A stretch of 64,000 nucleotides of DNA from positions 1 to 64,000 of the forward strand of contig SEIO01000013.1 in the NCBI GenBank assembly GCA_004145795.1, written 5' to 3'. The DNA comes from Lentibacillus lipolyticus. GTDB taxonomy: Bacteria; Bacillota; Bacilli; Bacillales; Amphibacillaceae. Every line of letters begins with the position of its first letter. Position 1 is the stretch's first letter. Shown one piece after another: positions 44,950-54,415 of this stretch. Made by a program: the position numbers and the translations under genes. The notes under the pieces were generated by a model, which was given only the letters and a program-made list of their open reading frames with translations, had not been told where the DNA came from and made no database searches.

Positions 44950-46599
44950 TCATCCGAGCATTTTTTCGAGTACGCGTTTCGTTAAATTGGGCACAATATC
45001 GAATGAATAGGTCATTTCCGTTCGTTCCAAACGTTTGTGTGCGTCCATTCCATAGGGTCCGATATTAATGACCGGCACATTTAATTGCCGTACGCTTTCA
45101 TACCGCACATAGTGTTTGCTTCCCCAGGCAGGATTATTATTAGCTATCGCTTGAATACCCGCTTCATCATCATTCATCGACACAAAACTCATATCAGAAA
45201 TATGCGGGAAAAAATGCCGGGGAACAATCGGTTGCGCGTACGCTGGTCCTATTTCGGCGATTGCCTCGTCCAATGCTGTGGTTAATTCCTTGCCCTCTTC
45301 GGTTCCCTCATCCGTTACCGTGCTTGGGGAGTATAACGATGAATAAAACAGAATAATGGCCGGACGTTTATCGGTCATCCATTTCCACGCTTCCTCCACG
45401 ACGCTAACCGCGAACAATCGTGTGTCAAGTTCGTCATCCTGTAACAATTTTTGTTTAAATTCTTCCATTGATTTTATGAATTCATCCCCATGTTCTTCGA
45501 TTAAACGTTCTTCCATCTCTTTGTACGTCAGCACATTCGTCTTCCACGGTAAGGGCCGCTCCATTTCTCCACACATGGCACGGTACGCTTTATGTTTTTT
45601 CTCCAAATCGGCCAGTGCGTTATCAAAAGCAATGGAAGCCTGTTCTTTCAGTTTGATCAACACATCGTTTGGTGACCAGGAATGCACAAAAAAATTGTAA
45701 TAGACAAATGCCGACAACGCAGTCTGCACCGTGTAGTTTGGTTTTCGGTCGGATTGTTTTAAAGAGACCGGTGGAACCGTTACTTCTCCGTAAGCTTCAT
45801 CACAAAGATCCGGATTATAACTGATTTGTTTTGTCAGTTCAGCTGCAATATAATTCGGGTCCAATCCTTCAAAAGGAGAACCGACATGCGTTTCCGCCCC
45901 CGTGATAAAAAAGGTTGGCAGCAATTTTCCAATCGTTCCTTTGTACACGTATCGGTTGTCATCCTGTTCATGTTCCGGCGACACAAAATCCGCGTTAATA
46001 GCAGCGGCATAATGAAACCCGTGTTCGGTCTTCCAGCGGTTTAAAACATCCAATGCGGAGCGAACGCCGTTTGAGCTGTCCTCCTCATCACACGCAGCGA
46101 GGAAAACGATAGTGCCGTCGAGTTCTTCCGGATGCTGCGAATAATAGTTTAGCAGATACAAATTGCTCGCCACACCGCTTTTCATATCCAGCACACCACG
46201 GCCAAACAGCCAGTCACCGGAGTCCAGCTGCTCCTTGATAGAATCGGGCAAGTTGTCATCACGAAGACGTTCCATTAAATCATCCGGGGAATGTGCCCAG
46301 CTTTTTAACTGGCCAAAATCATTTACTCCAACCGTGTCCAGGTGGCCCATTAGAATGACCGTCCGCTGACTGCTTCCTTTTGTCCCCTTCACAAAAGCCA
46401 TTACATTATAGCGTTCTCGTTCATCCGCTATGGTTGGCGCCAACAGCACATGCGATGGATGTTGCTTAAAGTACGGCCAGGCAGCAACCTTCCCATACAA
46501 CGCTTCCGCCAGCCGCTTTTCTCCATCTGTATTCACAATACTCGCAATTCCCACCAATTCTTTCGTCATCCCCAGTACCTCATCCCGGCACCTCAACAT
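44950..46599 (-). CDS. RocB-like M20 metallopeptidase (copy 3)
   Basis: 549 residues from ATG 46599, which has AGGGAGGGG six bases upstream. Motifs: TVILMGHLDTVGVNDFGQL, FGRGVLDMKSGVASN, FLAACDEEDSSNGVRSAL, and the RocB-like C-terminal INIGPYGMDAHKRLERTEM. Of the three copies this one is closest in layout to copy 1 at 5055-6722; both have INTD/VNTDGE near the start. It is a cytoplasmic zinc hydrolase of unknown substrate, possibly arginine-related. No transporter adjoins this copy; it lies upstream of maf on the same strand. Confidence 0.87.
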   Translation of the reverse strand: MLRCRDEVLGMTKELVGIASIVNTDGEKRLAEALYGKVAAWPYFKQHPSHVLLAPTIADERERYNVMAFVKGTKGSSQRTVILMGHLDTVGVNDFGQLKSWAHSPDDLMERLRDDNLPDSIKEQLDSGDWLFGRGVLDMKSGVASNLYLLNYYSQHPEELDGTIVFLAACDEEDSSNGVRSALDVLNRWKTEHGFHYAAAINADFVSPEHEQDDNRYVYKGTIGKLLPTFFITGAETHVGSPFEGLDPNYIAAELTKQISYNPDLCDEAYGEVTVPPVSLKQSDRKPNYTVQTALSAFVYYNFFVHSWSPNDVLIKLKEQASIAFDNALADLEKKHKAYRAMCGEMERPLPWKTNVLTYKEMEERLIEEHGDEFIKSMEEFKQKLLQDDELDTRLFAVSVVEEAWKWMTDKRPAIILFYSSLYSPSTVTDEGTEEGKELTTALDEAIAEIGPAYAQPIVPRHFFPHISDMSFVSMNDDEAGIQAIANNNPAWGSKHYVRYESVRQLNVPVINIGPYGMDAHKRLERTEMTYSFDIVPNLTKRVLEKMLG

Positions 46600-46884
46600 A
46601 CAATACCCCTCCCTGAGACATGGAGCAGGGTTCATCCAGCCCCATCACCTTCGTAATTGTCCTAAAATTATAATACTTATCCTTGACTCCGAGCAATGAA
46701 ATTTGATATATTTCCAATAATCAAAAAATAGACAGCGACTGCCAAATCTAATTAACGCTGCTGCAGATTTAAGATTAGTAATGGCTGTACCGTCATGATA
46801 CAGCCAGATAGTGGTCTTTTATTTTTTTACGGACATTGTTGAAAACGATCTCATGAACTGGTGAATCAGAAAGGAACGATACAT
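46600..46884. other. Gap with a leader-like hairpin
   Basis: No long gene. It contains the start region of the RocB-like gene and a perfect hairpin TGGCTGTA / TACAGCCA (46782-46806) followed 17 bases later by a T-rich tract, resembling a plus-strand leader or terminator ahead of the short ORF at 46885. Confidence 0.35.
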
Positions 46885-47058
46885 ATGCGAAAAGTTTATA
46901 CCGATGGAACGTTTTATACCTTCGATCCAGCAGTGCTGCCTTCGTCAACAGTAAGGCACTGGAACGGAGTGGTGCCGCCCTGGTTATCTATGCCGTTACC
47001 CTGTTTTTGGCCTGTCTCCCAGAAATACTCACAAGACCGCATGTTCCTCTTCCTTTAG
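46885..47058 (+). CDS. Short ORF, possible frameshifted membrane protein remnant
   Basis: 57 residues, MRKVYTDGTFYTFDPAVLPS..., with AAAGGAACG upstream. After about residue 20 a different frame looks more protein-like: SKALERSGAALVIYAVTLFLACLPEIL, one hydrophobic helix with a basic flank. This suggests a frameshift within a small membrane protein, or chance. It overlaps the 3' end of the convergent YcsI gene. I do not recognise it. Confidence 0.3.
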   Translation: MRKVYTDGTFYTFDPAVLPSSTVRHWNGVVPPWLSMPLPCFWPVSQKYSQDRMFLFL

Positions 47059-47808
47059 GTCCGTTATGAACATATGTCCCGGCGCATGCGTAATCATCAT
47101 GTCAATGGTACTGTTCATGACAACGGATTGTGGTGTAACCCCACATGCCCAGAACACCGGTATCTCATCATCATTTATCGTGACGTCATCACCGAAATCC
47201 GGTTTGCCTAAATCCGTAATTCCTATTGCACCAGGGTCTCCTATGTGAACGGGAGCACCATGTACGGAAGGGAAACGCGAGGTTATCTGAACGGCTCTTA
47301 TTGCATTTTCCGGCTTCATCGGCCGCATGGACACAACCATCGGTCCACTTAATTCCCCAGCAGTTTCACAAGGGATATTGGTCCGGTACATCGGTACATT
47401 CCGTCCTTCATCGATATGCCGAATTGGAATCCCATGATCAAGCAGCGGCTTTTCAAATGTGAAACTGCATCCAATAATAAAGGAAACGAAATCGTCGGAC
47501 CAGAAATCGGTGATATCCGTAACTTCATCAGCAAGTTTTCCGCCTTTATAAATTCGGTACTTTGGAACGTCCGTCCGTACATCTGTATCAGGCGCCGTTT
47601 TATCCGGTACAGGCACCCCCGCATCGGTGACTTCCAGAAGCGGACAGGATTTCGGATTCCGGACACAAAACAGCAGAAAGTCGTAAGCATCCTTTTTAGG
47701 GAGGATGACCAGATTTGCTTGCGTATTTCCTGTATCTATGCCTGTTGTAGGCTTTGTCCATTCCCCCTTTCTGATGGACTGACGAATGTTATTCACATCT
47801 TTAGCCAT
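47029..47808 (-). CDS. ycsI: YcsI family putative hydro-lyase (DUF1445)
   Basis: 259 residues from ATG 47808, preceded by TAGGAGA; an earlier in-frame ATG abuts it. Signatures: VNNIRQSIRKGEWTKPTTG, QANLVILPKKDAYDFLLFC, PKYRIYKGGKL, FIIGCSFTFEKPLLDHGIPIRHI and FWACGVTPQSV. The mammalian relative is D-glutamate cyclase, making 5-oxoproline. It lies 31 bases after pxpA in the order nramp-pxpA-ycsI, as in the B. subtilis ycsFGI region, supporting a role in oxoproline or D-glutamate handling. Confidence 0.88.
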   Translation of the reverse strand: MAKDVNNIRQSIRKGEWTKPTTGIDTGNTQANLVILPKKDAYDFLLFCVRNPKSCPLLEVTDAGVPVPDKTAPDTDVRTDVPKYRIYKGGKLADEVTDITDFWSDDFVSFIIGCSFTFEKPLLDHGIPIRHIDEGRNVPMYRTNIPCETAGELSGPMVVSMRPMKPENAIRAVQITSRFPSVHGAPVHIGDPGAIGITDLGKPDFGDDVTINDDEIPVFWACGVTPQSVVMNSTIDMMITHAPGHMFITDLKEEEHAVL

Positions 47809-47839
47809 GATCATTCTCCTAATTGGTTATGACTTAGGT

Positions 47840-48607
47840 TTATTCACGAACACGTCGAATATCGATTCCTTCTTCCAATAGTCGGCCGCGCAATTGTTCT
47901 ACGAATTTCAAAGCATTGGGATTATCACCATGAACGCAAACCGTATCCGCTTCGATGGCTACAGTTGATCCATCTACAGCAGTTACATGGTTTTCGAAAA
48001 TCATTTGCAGCACCTGATTCACCGCTTGCTCCGGATCGTTTATCATAGCCTGTTCATCTGAACGTGGTGTCAGCGTGCCATCAAGCTGATACGTACGATC
48101 GGCAAACACCTCGGATGCAGTCATCAGCCCATGTTTTTTGCCGGCACGTGTCAACTCACTCCCGGACAACCCAAACAAAATCAGACGACGATCCACATCC
48201 TTCACCGCTCTAGCAATCGCATCAGCAATACCCGCATCGGTCGCTGCCATATTATACAGCGCTCCATGGGCCTTCACATGGTTCATTTCAACATCATGCA
48301 CATGACAAAAGGCTTGTAATGCGCCAATTTGATAGCTAACCAAATGATGCACATCTTCCGGGTCAACCCTCATATGGCGCCGGCCAAACCCCTGCAAATC
48401 AGGCAATCCGGGGTGAGCGCCGATACCAACCCCATTTGCTTTCGCCGTTCTGACCGTATTGTACATCGTATTATGATCCCCAGCATGATAACCGCAAGCA
48501 ATATTGGCTGAGGTTATCACTTTCAATACCTCTTCATCTAAGCCAATGGTATAGGGTCCGAAACTTTCCCCTATATCACTGTTTAAGTCAATTTGATAAT
48601 TAACCAT
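47840..48607 (-). CDS. pxpA: 5-oxoprolinase subunit A (LamB/YcsF family)
   Basis: 255 residues. Family start YQIDLNSDIGESFGPYTIG, then SANIACGYHAGDHNTM, GIGAHPGLPDLQGFGRRHM, NHVKAHGALYN and VCVHGDNPNALKFV. PxpA acts with PxpB and PxpC to open 5-oxoproline to glutamate using ATP. The pxpB and pxpC genes are not in this window, unlike the usual cluster. It is cotranscribed with ycsI and probably the Nramp gene upstream. Confidence 0.92.
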   Translation of the reverse strand: MVNYQIDLNSDIGESFGPYTIGLDEEVLKVITSANIACGYHAGDHNTMYNTVRTAKANGVGIGAHPGLPDLQGFGRRHMRVDPEDVHHLVSYQIGALQAFCHVHDVEMNHVKAHGALYNMAATDAGIADAIARAVKDVDRRLILFGLSGSELTRAGKKHGLMTASEVFADRTYQLDGTLTPRSDEQAMINDPEQAVNQVLQMIFENHVTAVDGSTVAIEADTVCVHGDNPNALKFVEQLRGRLLEEGIDIRRVRE

Positions 48608-48711
48608 CCTGTATCACTCCCTTTTCGATTTGGAATATGTTGTTTTGGACTTGTTCTTCGATTCGTTTGCAGTCATCTTTGTCCAGGTTCACCTTCTTTA
48701 ACCAAGTGAGA

Positions 48712-49935
48712 TTAACCAAATAGCCAATCGAGAATACCAAATGATTGAAGTGCCAACAAAACAGTGATGGCGAAAATTAACCAACCAGCGACATTTACCC
48801 ATGCACGGTTAACTGAATCACCAAGCAACTTTTTATTATTCATCACAAACATAAGCAGCAAAACGATAACTGGTAAGATTAGCCCATTCGCATATTGCGA
48901 AAATAAAATGACTTGAATCGGCTCATAGCCCAAACTTGCAAAAATAACGCCAATTAAAATAATTATTGCCCAAATCATTCGAAAACGGGGGGCTTTCAAA
49001 TTCCGTTCCCAGCCAAGTGCACCAGATGTCGCATACGCTGCGGCAAGTGCTGCCGTCATGGACGACGTAATACCGGCAGCAAAAATTCCGATTGAAAAAA
49101 CATATTTGGCCCACGAACCAAGTACAGGTTCCAACTGGACTGCCATTTGCGCCGGGCTATTAAGAGCCGTTCCAATTGGAAACGCAGCAGCCGCTGTCAA
49201 CACAATGGATATGGATATAATCCCACAAATGACCATGGATGCAATGACATCAAACCGGCCATCCTTAATAGCCTCTTTTCCTTTCCAACGCTCCTGAACC
49301 GTGGAAGTTTGTAAAAACAGTGTATAAGGTACAATGGTTGTCCCTATTAACGATATGACCAGTAACCCTGCCCCGTCGGGTACTGTCGGTATAAACGCAC
49401 CTTCAAACATGGCACCAATATCAGGCCGTACAACGATTGCCGTCATAACGAAGCAAAAGCTCATAACGAGAATGAGTACGATAAAGACCTTTTCAATCAC
49501 CTTGTAATTCCCTGTCCACAGTAAAAGTCCGGCCGCAATGCCGATAAGCAGACTCCAAACGGATACAGGGATGCCGGTGATCGTTGACAAGCCAATTGCC
49601 CCACCGGTAATATTACCAGTTTCATAGGCAGCATTGCCGATTAAAATGGCAGAAATAATCAGAAAGACAGTTACCCCTTTAAGTATCGGATGGCTAAACT
49701 GCTCCTGCATGACCGTACCAAGTTCTTTTCTGCTCACAATTCCAAGTCTGGTAACCATTTCTTGCAAGACCATGGTTGCAATGATAGAAAACGCTAGCGC
49801 CCAAATGAGAACATAACCAAACTCCGCTCCTGTCGCGGAAGCTGTCGTAACCGTACCAGGCCCAATAATGGACGCCGCAACAAGTGTGCCTGGCCCAAGT
49901 GTTCTTAACCTTTCAAAAAACCCCTTTTGTCTCAT
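48712..49935 (-). CDS. Nramp-family transporter, YcsG-like
   Basis: 407 residues, eleven membrane segments, from ATG 49935 with TTGGAGGGG upstream. The N-terminal LGPGTLVAASIIGPGTVTTASATGAEFGY replaces the metal-site DPGN motif of true Nramp Mn transporters with GPGT. That makes a divalent-metal role unlikely and fits the YcsG subgroup associated with pxpA, thought to transport an organic substrate. Later motifs: TGNITGGAIGLSTITGIP and SSMTAALAAAYATSGALGWE. It lies 104 bases upstream of pxpA. Confidence 0.87.
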   Translation of the reverse strand: MRQKGFFERLRTLGPGTLVAASIIGPGTVTTASATGAEFGYVLIWALAFSIIATMVLQEMVTRLGIVSRKELGTVMQEQFSHPILKGVTVFLIISAILIGNAAYETGNITGGAIGLSTITGIPVSVWSLLIGIAAGLLLWTGNYKVIEKVFIVLILVMSFCFVMTAIVVRPDIGAMFEGAFIPTVPDGAGLLVISLIGTTIVPYTLFLQTSTVQERWKGKEAIKDGRFDVIASMVICGIISISIVLTAAAAFPIGTALNSPAQMAVQLEPVLGSWAKYVFSIGIFAAGITSSMTAALAAAYATSGALGWERNLKAPRFRMIWAIIILIGVIFASLGYEPIQVILFSQYANGLILPVIVLLLMFVMNNKKLLGDSVNRAWVNVAGWLIFAITVLLALQSFGILDWLFG

Positions 49936-49957
49936 ATTCCCCTCCAAAAAAATTGTC

Positions 49958-49971
49958 TAATGATGTCATTA
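49958..49971. promoter_or_regulatory. Palindrome near the Nramp/pxpA operon start
   Basis: TAATGATGTCATTA, arms TAATGA/TCATTA, in the 5' region 23 bases ahead of the Nramp start codon. Candidate operator only. Confidence 0.3.
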
Positions 49972-50081
49972 TTTTTCTATAATGTTAATGTTAATTATAA
50001 TTGGTATATAGTTATTATTCAAACAACTATTTCAATGGATAATATTCTCAGCGTCCGGAACTTGAAAGGGGTACTTAAAAC

Positions 50082-50132
50082 AAATCCCTGGAGGAATACT
50101 TCTTGGAAAAAAGTGTTCCTTCAGGGATTTTG
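50082..50132 (-). terminator. Terminator of the ROK/ABC/lyase operon
   Basis: Long imperfect stem with AAATCCCTG / CAGGGATTT ends and inner AGGAAtACTT / AAGTgTTCCT arms, ten bases past the lyase stop; T-rich on the minus strand. Confidence 0.8.
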
Positions 50133-50142
50133 AAACCAGCAG

Positions 50143-51549
50143 TCATTTAGCCTGTTTTCTTTTCACAATCATATTTAATACCACATCAGGGTTGGGACCA
50201 CCTGTCCGGTCTCTCCTTTGTACGAAATAAAACGGATCGATAATTTCCGTCCAATCCTTCTCGGTGAGAGAAGTATCATCTAACCACGCATTAATTGTTT
50301 TTAGTGGTATTTCGTATAATTCTTTTCCTTCAGCAGTTGCCTTTTTGGCAATCACACTGGCCTTATGATGTGCTTTTCGAAAGGACATACCGTAATCACG
50401 TGCCAAAATATCAGCGAGTTCAGTAATGGTAATCATGTTTTCTTTGGCCTGTTGATAGGCGCGTTCTTCATTAAAATCCATCGTGAGTACAACAGCATGC
50501 ATTAGTTTTAATACACGGAGAGCTTTATGGAAACCTTTATACAAATGTGGCTGCAAATCGTCTTCGGTATCGTTTATATCGCCGTATGGTGTGTTGTGTA
50601 CCATATGCAGTACAGCCATTCCCTCTGATGCGGCACTGCTTGCGATGGCCCGCGAGTGCTCAATGGATACCGGATTTCTCTTTTGCGGCATGATGCTGCT
50701 GATTTGGACATATGCATCAGATAGGTTTATCAGGCCCACTTCTCTGGAAGTCATTCTAAGGAACTCCTGCAGCCAGCGTCCCATGTTTGTCATGAGACTG
50801 GTCAAGGACTGGGCCGCTTCGGTTAAATAATCCCCTGCAGCAATGGCATCATAGGAATTCTCAATTAAACCGTCAAAGCCAAGGAGTTCCACCATTCTTT
50901 CCCGGTTAATCGGAAAACCGGAAGTCGTAATGGCTGCCGCCCCCATTGGTGACTTATTCACGGTTTGATGGGCCCGCTTTAACCGGTTGACATCCCGCTG
51001 CAAACTATCATAAATAGCAGTCAAGTAGTGCCCAAAAGTTGTCGGTTGGGCTGGCTGTGTATGCGTATGGGCAGGCATAATTGATTTAACATGGTTTTCT
51101 GCCTGATATAAAATGGCTTCTCCTAGTCTTTCGGCTTGTTTCACTGTCTCGTCAAGATAATCCCGCAGAACAATCCGATACATTGCTTCGCCCATATCAT
51201 TGCGGCTCTTGGCAATATGCATTTTCCCCGCCAGTTCTTGACCAATTAATTCTCCGATACGAGATTCTACAAGAAAAAAGAGATCTTCATACAAAGGAGA
51301 GTATTCAATCTCATTCTTATCCATTTTTTCCACTTCATGAACCGCATCCAGTATCTTATCTGCTTCTTCTTTTGCTAGAATGTCCTGTTCAGCCAGCATT
51401 GTCGTGTGGGCTTTATGAATCATAAACATGGCATCAAATAAATGTTCCCGCTGATCGTAAAAAACCGGCTTCAGCAATTCTTCCATGTACGTTTTTCCCG
51501 GGAATGTAACGCCATCTTTTTGTTCAAAAGCTTCTCTAAGCGTATGCAT
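50143..51549 (-). CDS. Argininosuccinate lyase-like enzyme (aspartase/fumarase superfamily)
   Basis: 468 residues from ATG 51549 (GAGGTGT upstream). Superfamily motifs: KSRNDMGEAMYRI (115-127), HTHTQPAQPTTFGHYL (161-176) and the flexible-loop signature SSIMPQKRNP (284-293). In canonical argininosuccinate lyase the first reads TGRSRNDQ and the second YTHLQRAQP, so this protein diverges at substrate-facing positions. It is the last gene of an operon with an ABC importer and has no argG partner. A catabolic C-N lyase acting on an imported N-succinyl or similar compound is more likely than arginine synthesis; relatives such as EDDS lyase show that chemistry. Confidence 0.82.
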   Translation of the reverse strand: MHTLREAFEQKDGVTFPGKTYMEELLKPVFYDQREHLFDAMFMIHKAHTTMLAEQDILAKEEADKILDAVHEVEKMDKNEIEYSPLYEDLFFLVESRIGELIGQELAGKMHIAKSRNDMGEAMYRIVLRDYLDETVKQAERLGEAILYQAENHVKSIMPAHTHTQPAQPTTFGHYLTAIYDSLQRDVNRLKRAHQTVNKSPMGAAAITTSGFPINRERMVELLGFDGLIENSYDAIAAGDYLTEAAQSLTSLMTNMGRWLQEFLRMTSREVGLINLSDAYVQISSIMPQKRNPVSIEHSRAIASSAASEGMAVLHMVHNTPYGDINDTEDDLQPHLYKGFHKALRVLKLMHAVVLTMDFNEERAYQQAKENMITITELADILARDYGMSFRKAHHKASVIAKKATAEGKELYEIPLKTINAWLDDTSLTEKDWTEIIDPFYFVQRRDRTGGPNPDVVLNMIVKRKQAK

Positions 51550-51595
51550 CAAAACACCTCGACTTTTCTGAAGTTGCATCTATAAACAGCTATTT

Positions 51596-53281
51596 TTACA
51601 ATGAGTTTTCTGATTTTACACCGAAAAACCGGTAAGAGATAAACATCACAATCACAATCAGGCCAACTTGAACCATGCCGAATGCAGCCGCCTGTCCCAT
51701 GTTGAACATACGGAGCTGATTCATAATTTCAATGGATATTGGGCGGTTATCCAGCGTATACAAGAGAACAGAGGTTGGGAACTCTCCAACTGCCTGAACA
51801 AAAGCAAGCAATGTTCCACTAAGTACACCTGGTAAAATAATTGGAATAACGACTCTCCGGAATGTATAGAACCATTTTGCCCCCAGATTTTGCGCCGCCT
51901 CCTCAAGCGAATCGTCCATCTGCTCAAGCACAGCATTTGTGGAGCGAACTACCAAAGGTATGAAACGGATAAAGTAGGCTAACGGCAAAATCCAGAACGT
52001 ACCAACTAATACCTCTCCAAATGAGAAAACGGATGGTTTGTTAAAAGCAAGAATCATATTCATCCCGACAACTGTCGCAGGTAATGCCCACGGGATCATA
52101 ACCAGAATATCCAATAGATTTTTTCCTATAAAACTCCGTTTAACGAGAGCATAGGACGTAATCATTCCAAAAATAAATACACCAATACAGGCAAGCGTCG
52201 TCATAATCAGGCTGTTGCGTACCGGATCCCATATATTCGGATCTTCGAATAACAACCGGAAGTTCTCAAAGCTGAGAGCTTGCGGGTAGGTCTGCCATGT
52301 CCAGGCGCCCTCTGGCACAAGTGATAAAACAAGCAATGTTACATGCGGAAGCAATAGAATAATCATGGCCAAAATTCCTAGTGTGACCATGACGGCCTTT
52401 AACACAGGATTATTCACTTCACTGCGATGAGACCCTATCCCCTTGCCTGCCATGCGATAATCCTTTCTGCTTTGATACCAGCGCATAAACAGCAAAAATG
52501 CGATAGAAACAAATGATAATATGACCGACTGTGTCGCTGCCATTTCCATGTCACCATTCATTTTTGAAAAATAGATTTGCAGACTTAACACCCTATAGCC
52601 GCCCGCAAGCAAGAATGGTGCACTGAATGACGCCATGGATACCATGAAGACCAGCAGGGATGCAGCAACAAGGCCAGGTGTAAGCAGCGGAAAGGTCACC
52701 TTCCAAAACACCTTAAACTTACTTGAACCCAGGTTATATGCCGCTTCTTCCAACGATGGATCAATATTATTCAATGCCGATGATGTTGTCATATAAAAAT
52801 ATGGATACATCGTGTACGCATGAACAATTAAAATACCTGACACGCCGCCGATTTGAAATGGGACTTCAGATAAGTTAAATAAATCCTTAATAAGATTTGG
52901 AACAAGTCCCACTTCTCCATAAAGAAACATGAATGCCATAACACCTACGAGGGAAGGAAGAACTATCGGCATGATAGCTATATTCGAGAAAAACTGTCGT
53001 CCCGGAAAATCATATCTGTTAAAAATATAAGCTAGCGGTACGCCGATTAACGCACTTAAAAGAACGGATAAAATGGAAATATACACGGAATGCCACAGCG
53101 CTTCCATATTTGCAGCAGCTTTGGGTCCGAAGAAATCCGTGTAGTTCCCGAGCGAAAATGCGCCATTCTGCTTAAGACTTTCAATTAACGTTGAAATAGA
53201 TGGATACAGAACGTAACCTGCCAGGATAAGAATAACCGGGATGAGCAAATAAATTGTTTTTCTTTTTTCAGCATTTAACAT
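51596..53281 (-). CDS. ABC transporter permease, fused double membrane domain
   Basis: 561 residues with about twelve membrane segments in two homologous halves. Each half carries an EAA loop: LEEAAYNLGSSKFKVFWKVTFPLL (first) and LEEAAQNLGAKWFYTFRRVVIPII (second). This fusion is typical of the Fe(III)/thiamine/2-aminoethylphosphonate/putrescine-type importers. The start codon directly abuts the stop of the ATPase gene, so translation is coupled. It forms the channel for the substrate captured by the lipoprotein at 54416-55516. Confidence 0.9.
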   Translation of the reverse strand: MLNAEKRKTIYLLIPVILILAGYVLYPSISTLIESLKQNGAFSLGNYTDFFGPKAAANMEALWHSVYISILSVLLSALIGVPLAYIFNRYDFPGRQFFSNIAIMPIVLPSLVGVMAFMFLYGEVGLVPNLIKDLFNLSEVPFQIGGVSGILIVHAYTMYPYFYMTTSSALNNIDPSLEEAAYNLGSSKFKVFWKVTFPLLTPGLVAASLLVFMVSMASFSAPFLLAGGYRVLSLQIYFSKMNGDMEMAATQSVILSFVSIAFLLFMRWYQSRKDYRMAGKGIGSHRSEVNNPVLKAVMVTLGILAMIILLLPHVTLLVLSLVPEGAWTWQTYPQALSFENFRLLFEDPNIWDPVRNSLIMTTLACIGVFIFGMITSYALVKRSFIGKNLLDILVMIPWALPATVVGMNMILAFNKPSVFSFGEVLVGTFWILPLAYFIRFIPLVVRSTNAVLEQMDDSLEEAAQNLGAKWFYTFRRVVIPIILPGVLSGTLLAFVQAVGEFPTSVLLYTLDNRPISIEIMNQLRMFNMGQAAAFGMVQVGLIVIVMFISYRFFGVKSENSL

Positions 53282-54385
53282 TTATACCTCACCCTTTGCC
53301 TCCGGAATAATCCTTACTTGTGTTTCAGGAAGGTAAACATAAACCTCTGTCCCCTCTTCCAAGTAAGTACTTGGGCCCCGGTTAAGTTCTGTCGCTTTAA
53401 GTGTTACGTGGTCGTTAATTGTTACAAAGGTGTGTACAGACTCGCCAGTGAACTGCACAAGATCCACCTTTCCGGAGAAAACATTAACTCCCTCCATCGG
53501 CTTTTTGTTAACCTTAACTGCCTCTGGACGGACTGACATAAATAATTGGTCGGAATCCTTATACGAAGCAACATTCTCATCCGAGTTGTGGACATATATT
53601 GATTCATTTAAATCATTACTATGATAGATGAAAGTGGTTCCTTCCTCTTGATCTCTTTCTATAGGGAATAAATTAGTTTCTCCGATAAATTCTGCAACAA
53701 AATCATTCACCGGCTTATTATAAATTTCTGTGGGTGTCCCTACTTGCTGACACTCGCCAACATTAAATACCGCAATCCTGTCACTCATCGTCAACGCTTC
53801 TACCTGATCATGCGTAACATAAATGGTTGTAATATCATACTCCCGCTGCAACCGCAAAATTTCTGTCCGCATTTCATCTCTTAATCTGGCGTCTAGATTA
53901 CTTAATGGTTCATCCAAAAGCAGGATGTCCGGTTCAATGACCAGAGCACGGGCCAAAGCGACCCGTTGCTGCTGTCCGCCACTCAGCTGACTGACTTGCC
54001 GGTCAATGAATTGCTCCAGACGCACTTTTTTCAGCACGTCTTCCACTTTCCGCTTAACGTCGGGTTTCTTAAGTTTACGTACCTTTAAGCCAAAAGCGAC
54101 ATTTTCAAAGACAGTCATATGCGGAAATAAGGCATAGTTTTGAAAAACCATGCCTGTATTTCGTTTTTCTGGTGAAACTGACGTCATATCACGGTCATTA
54201 AATTTCACTTTTCCCATCGTAGGAAAATAGAATCCGGCAATCATTCGCAGGGTCGTGGTTTTTCCACACCCGCTGGGACCTAGAAAAGTGAAAAACTCCC
54301 CTTCATTGATGACCAAATCCAGATCTTTGACAGCAGTTACGTCACCAAACTGTTTTGTAATACCTGACAAATTCACTGTTGACAT
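53282..54385 (-). CDS. ABC transporter ATP-binding protein (PotA/FbpC type)
   Basis: 367 residues. Walker A GPSGCGKTT, Q-loop VFQNYALFPHM, signature LSGGQQQR, Walker B DILLLDEPLSNLD and the switch His in YVTHDQVEAL. A TOBE domain occupies the C-terminal 130 residues (FMSVRPEAVKV, VHTFVTINDHVTLKATEL). It energises import with the fused permease. The gene sits between the binding-protein and permease genes with tight spacing. Confidence 0.93.
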   Translation of the reverse strand: MSTVNLSGITKQFGDVTAVKDLDLVINEGEFFTFLGPSGCGKTTTLRMIAGFYFPTMGKVKFNDRDMTSVSPEKRNTGMVFQNYALFPHMTVFENVAFGLKVRKLKKPDVKRKVEDVLKKVRLEQFIDRQVSQLSGGQQQRVALARALVIEPDILLLDEPLSNLDARLRDEMRTEILRLQREYDITTIYVTHDQVEALTMSDRIAVFNVGECQQVGTPTEIYNKPVNDFVAEFIGETNLFPIERDQEEGTTFIYHSNDLNESIYVHNSDENVASYKDSDQLFMSVRPEAVKVNKKPMEGVNVFSGKVDLVQFTGESVHTFVTINDHVTLKATELNRGPSTYLEEGTEVYVYLPETQVRIIPEAKGEV

Positions 54386-54415
54386 GAAAACAACTCCTCT
54401 AAGACCTCTTGCTAT

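Noticed and set aside
5055-46599. RocB copies as an assembly duplication
   Set aside because: The three proteins differ along their entire length and have different neighbours.
48712-49935. Manganese transporter mntH
   Set aside because: The metal-binding DPGN motif is replaced by GPGT and the gene is linked to pxpA.
50143-51549. Arginine biosynthetic argH
   Set aside because: The superfamily is right, but family-specific residues differ, argG is absent and the gene ends an ABC importer operon.
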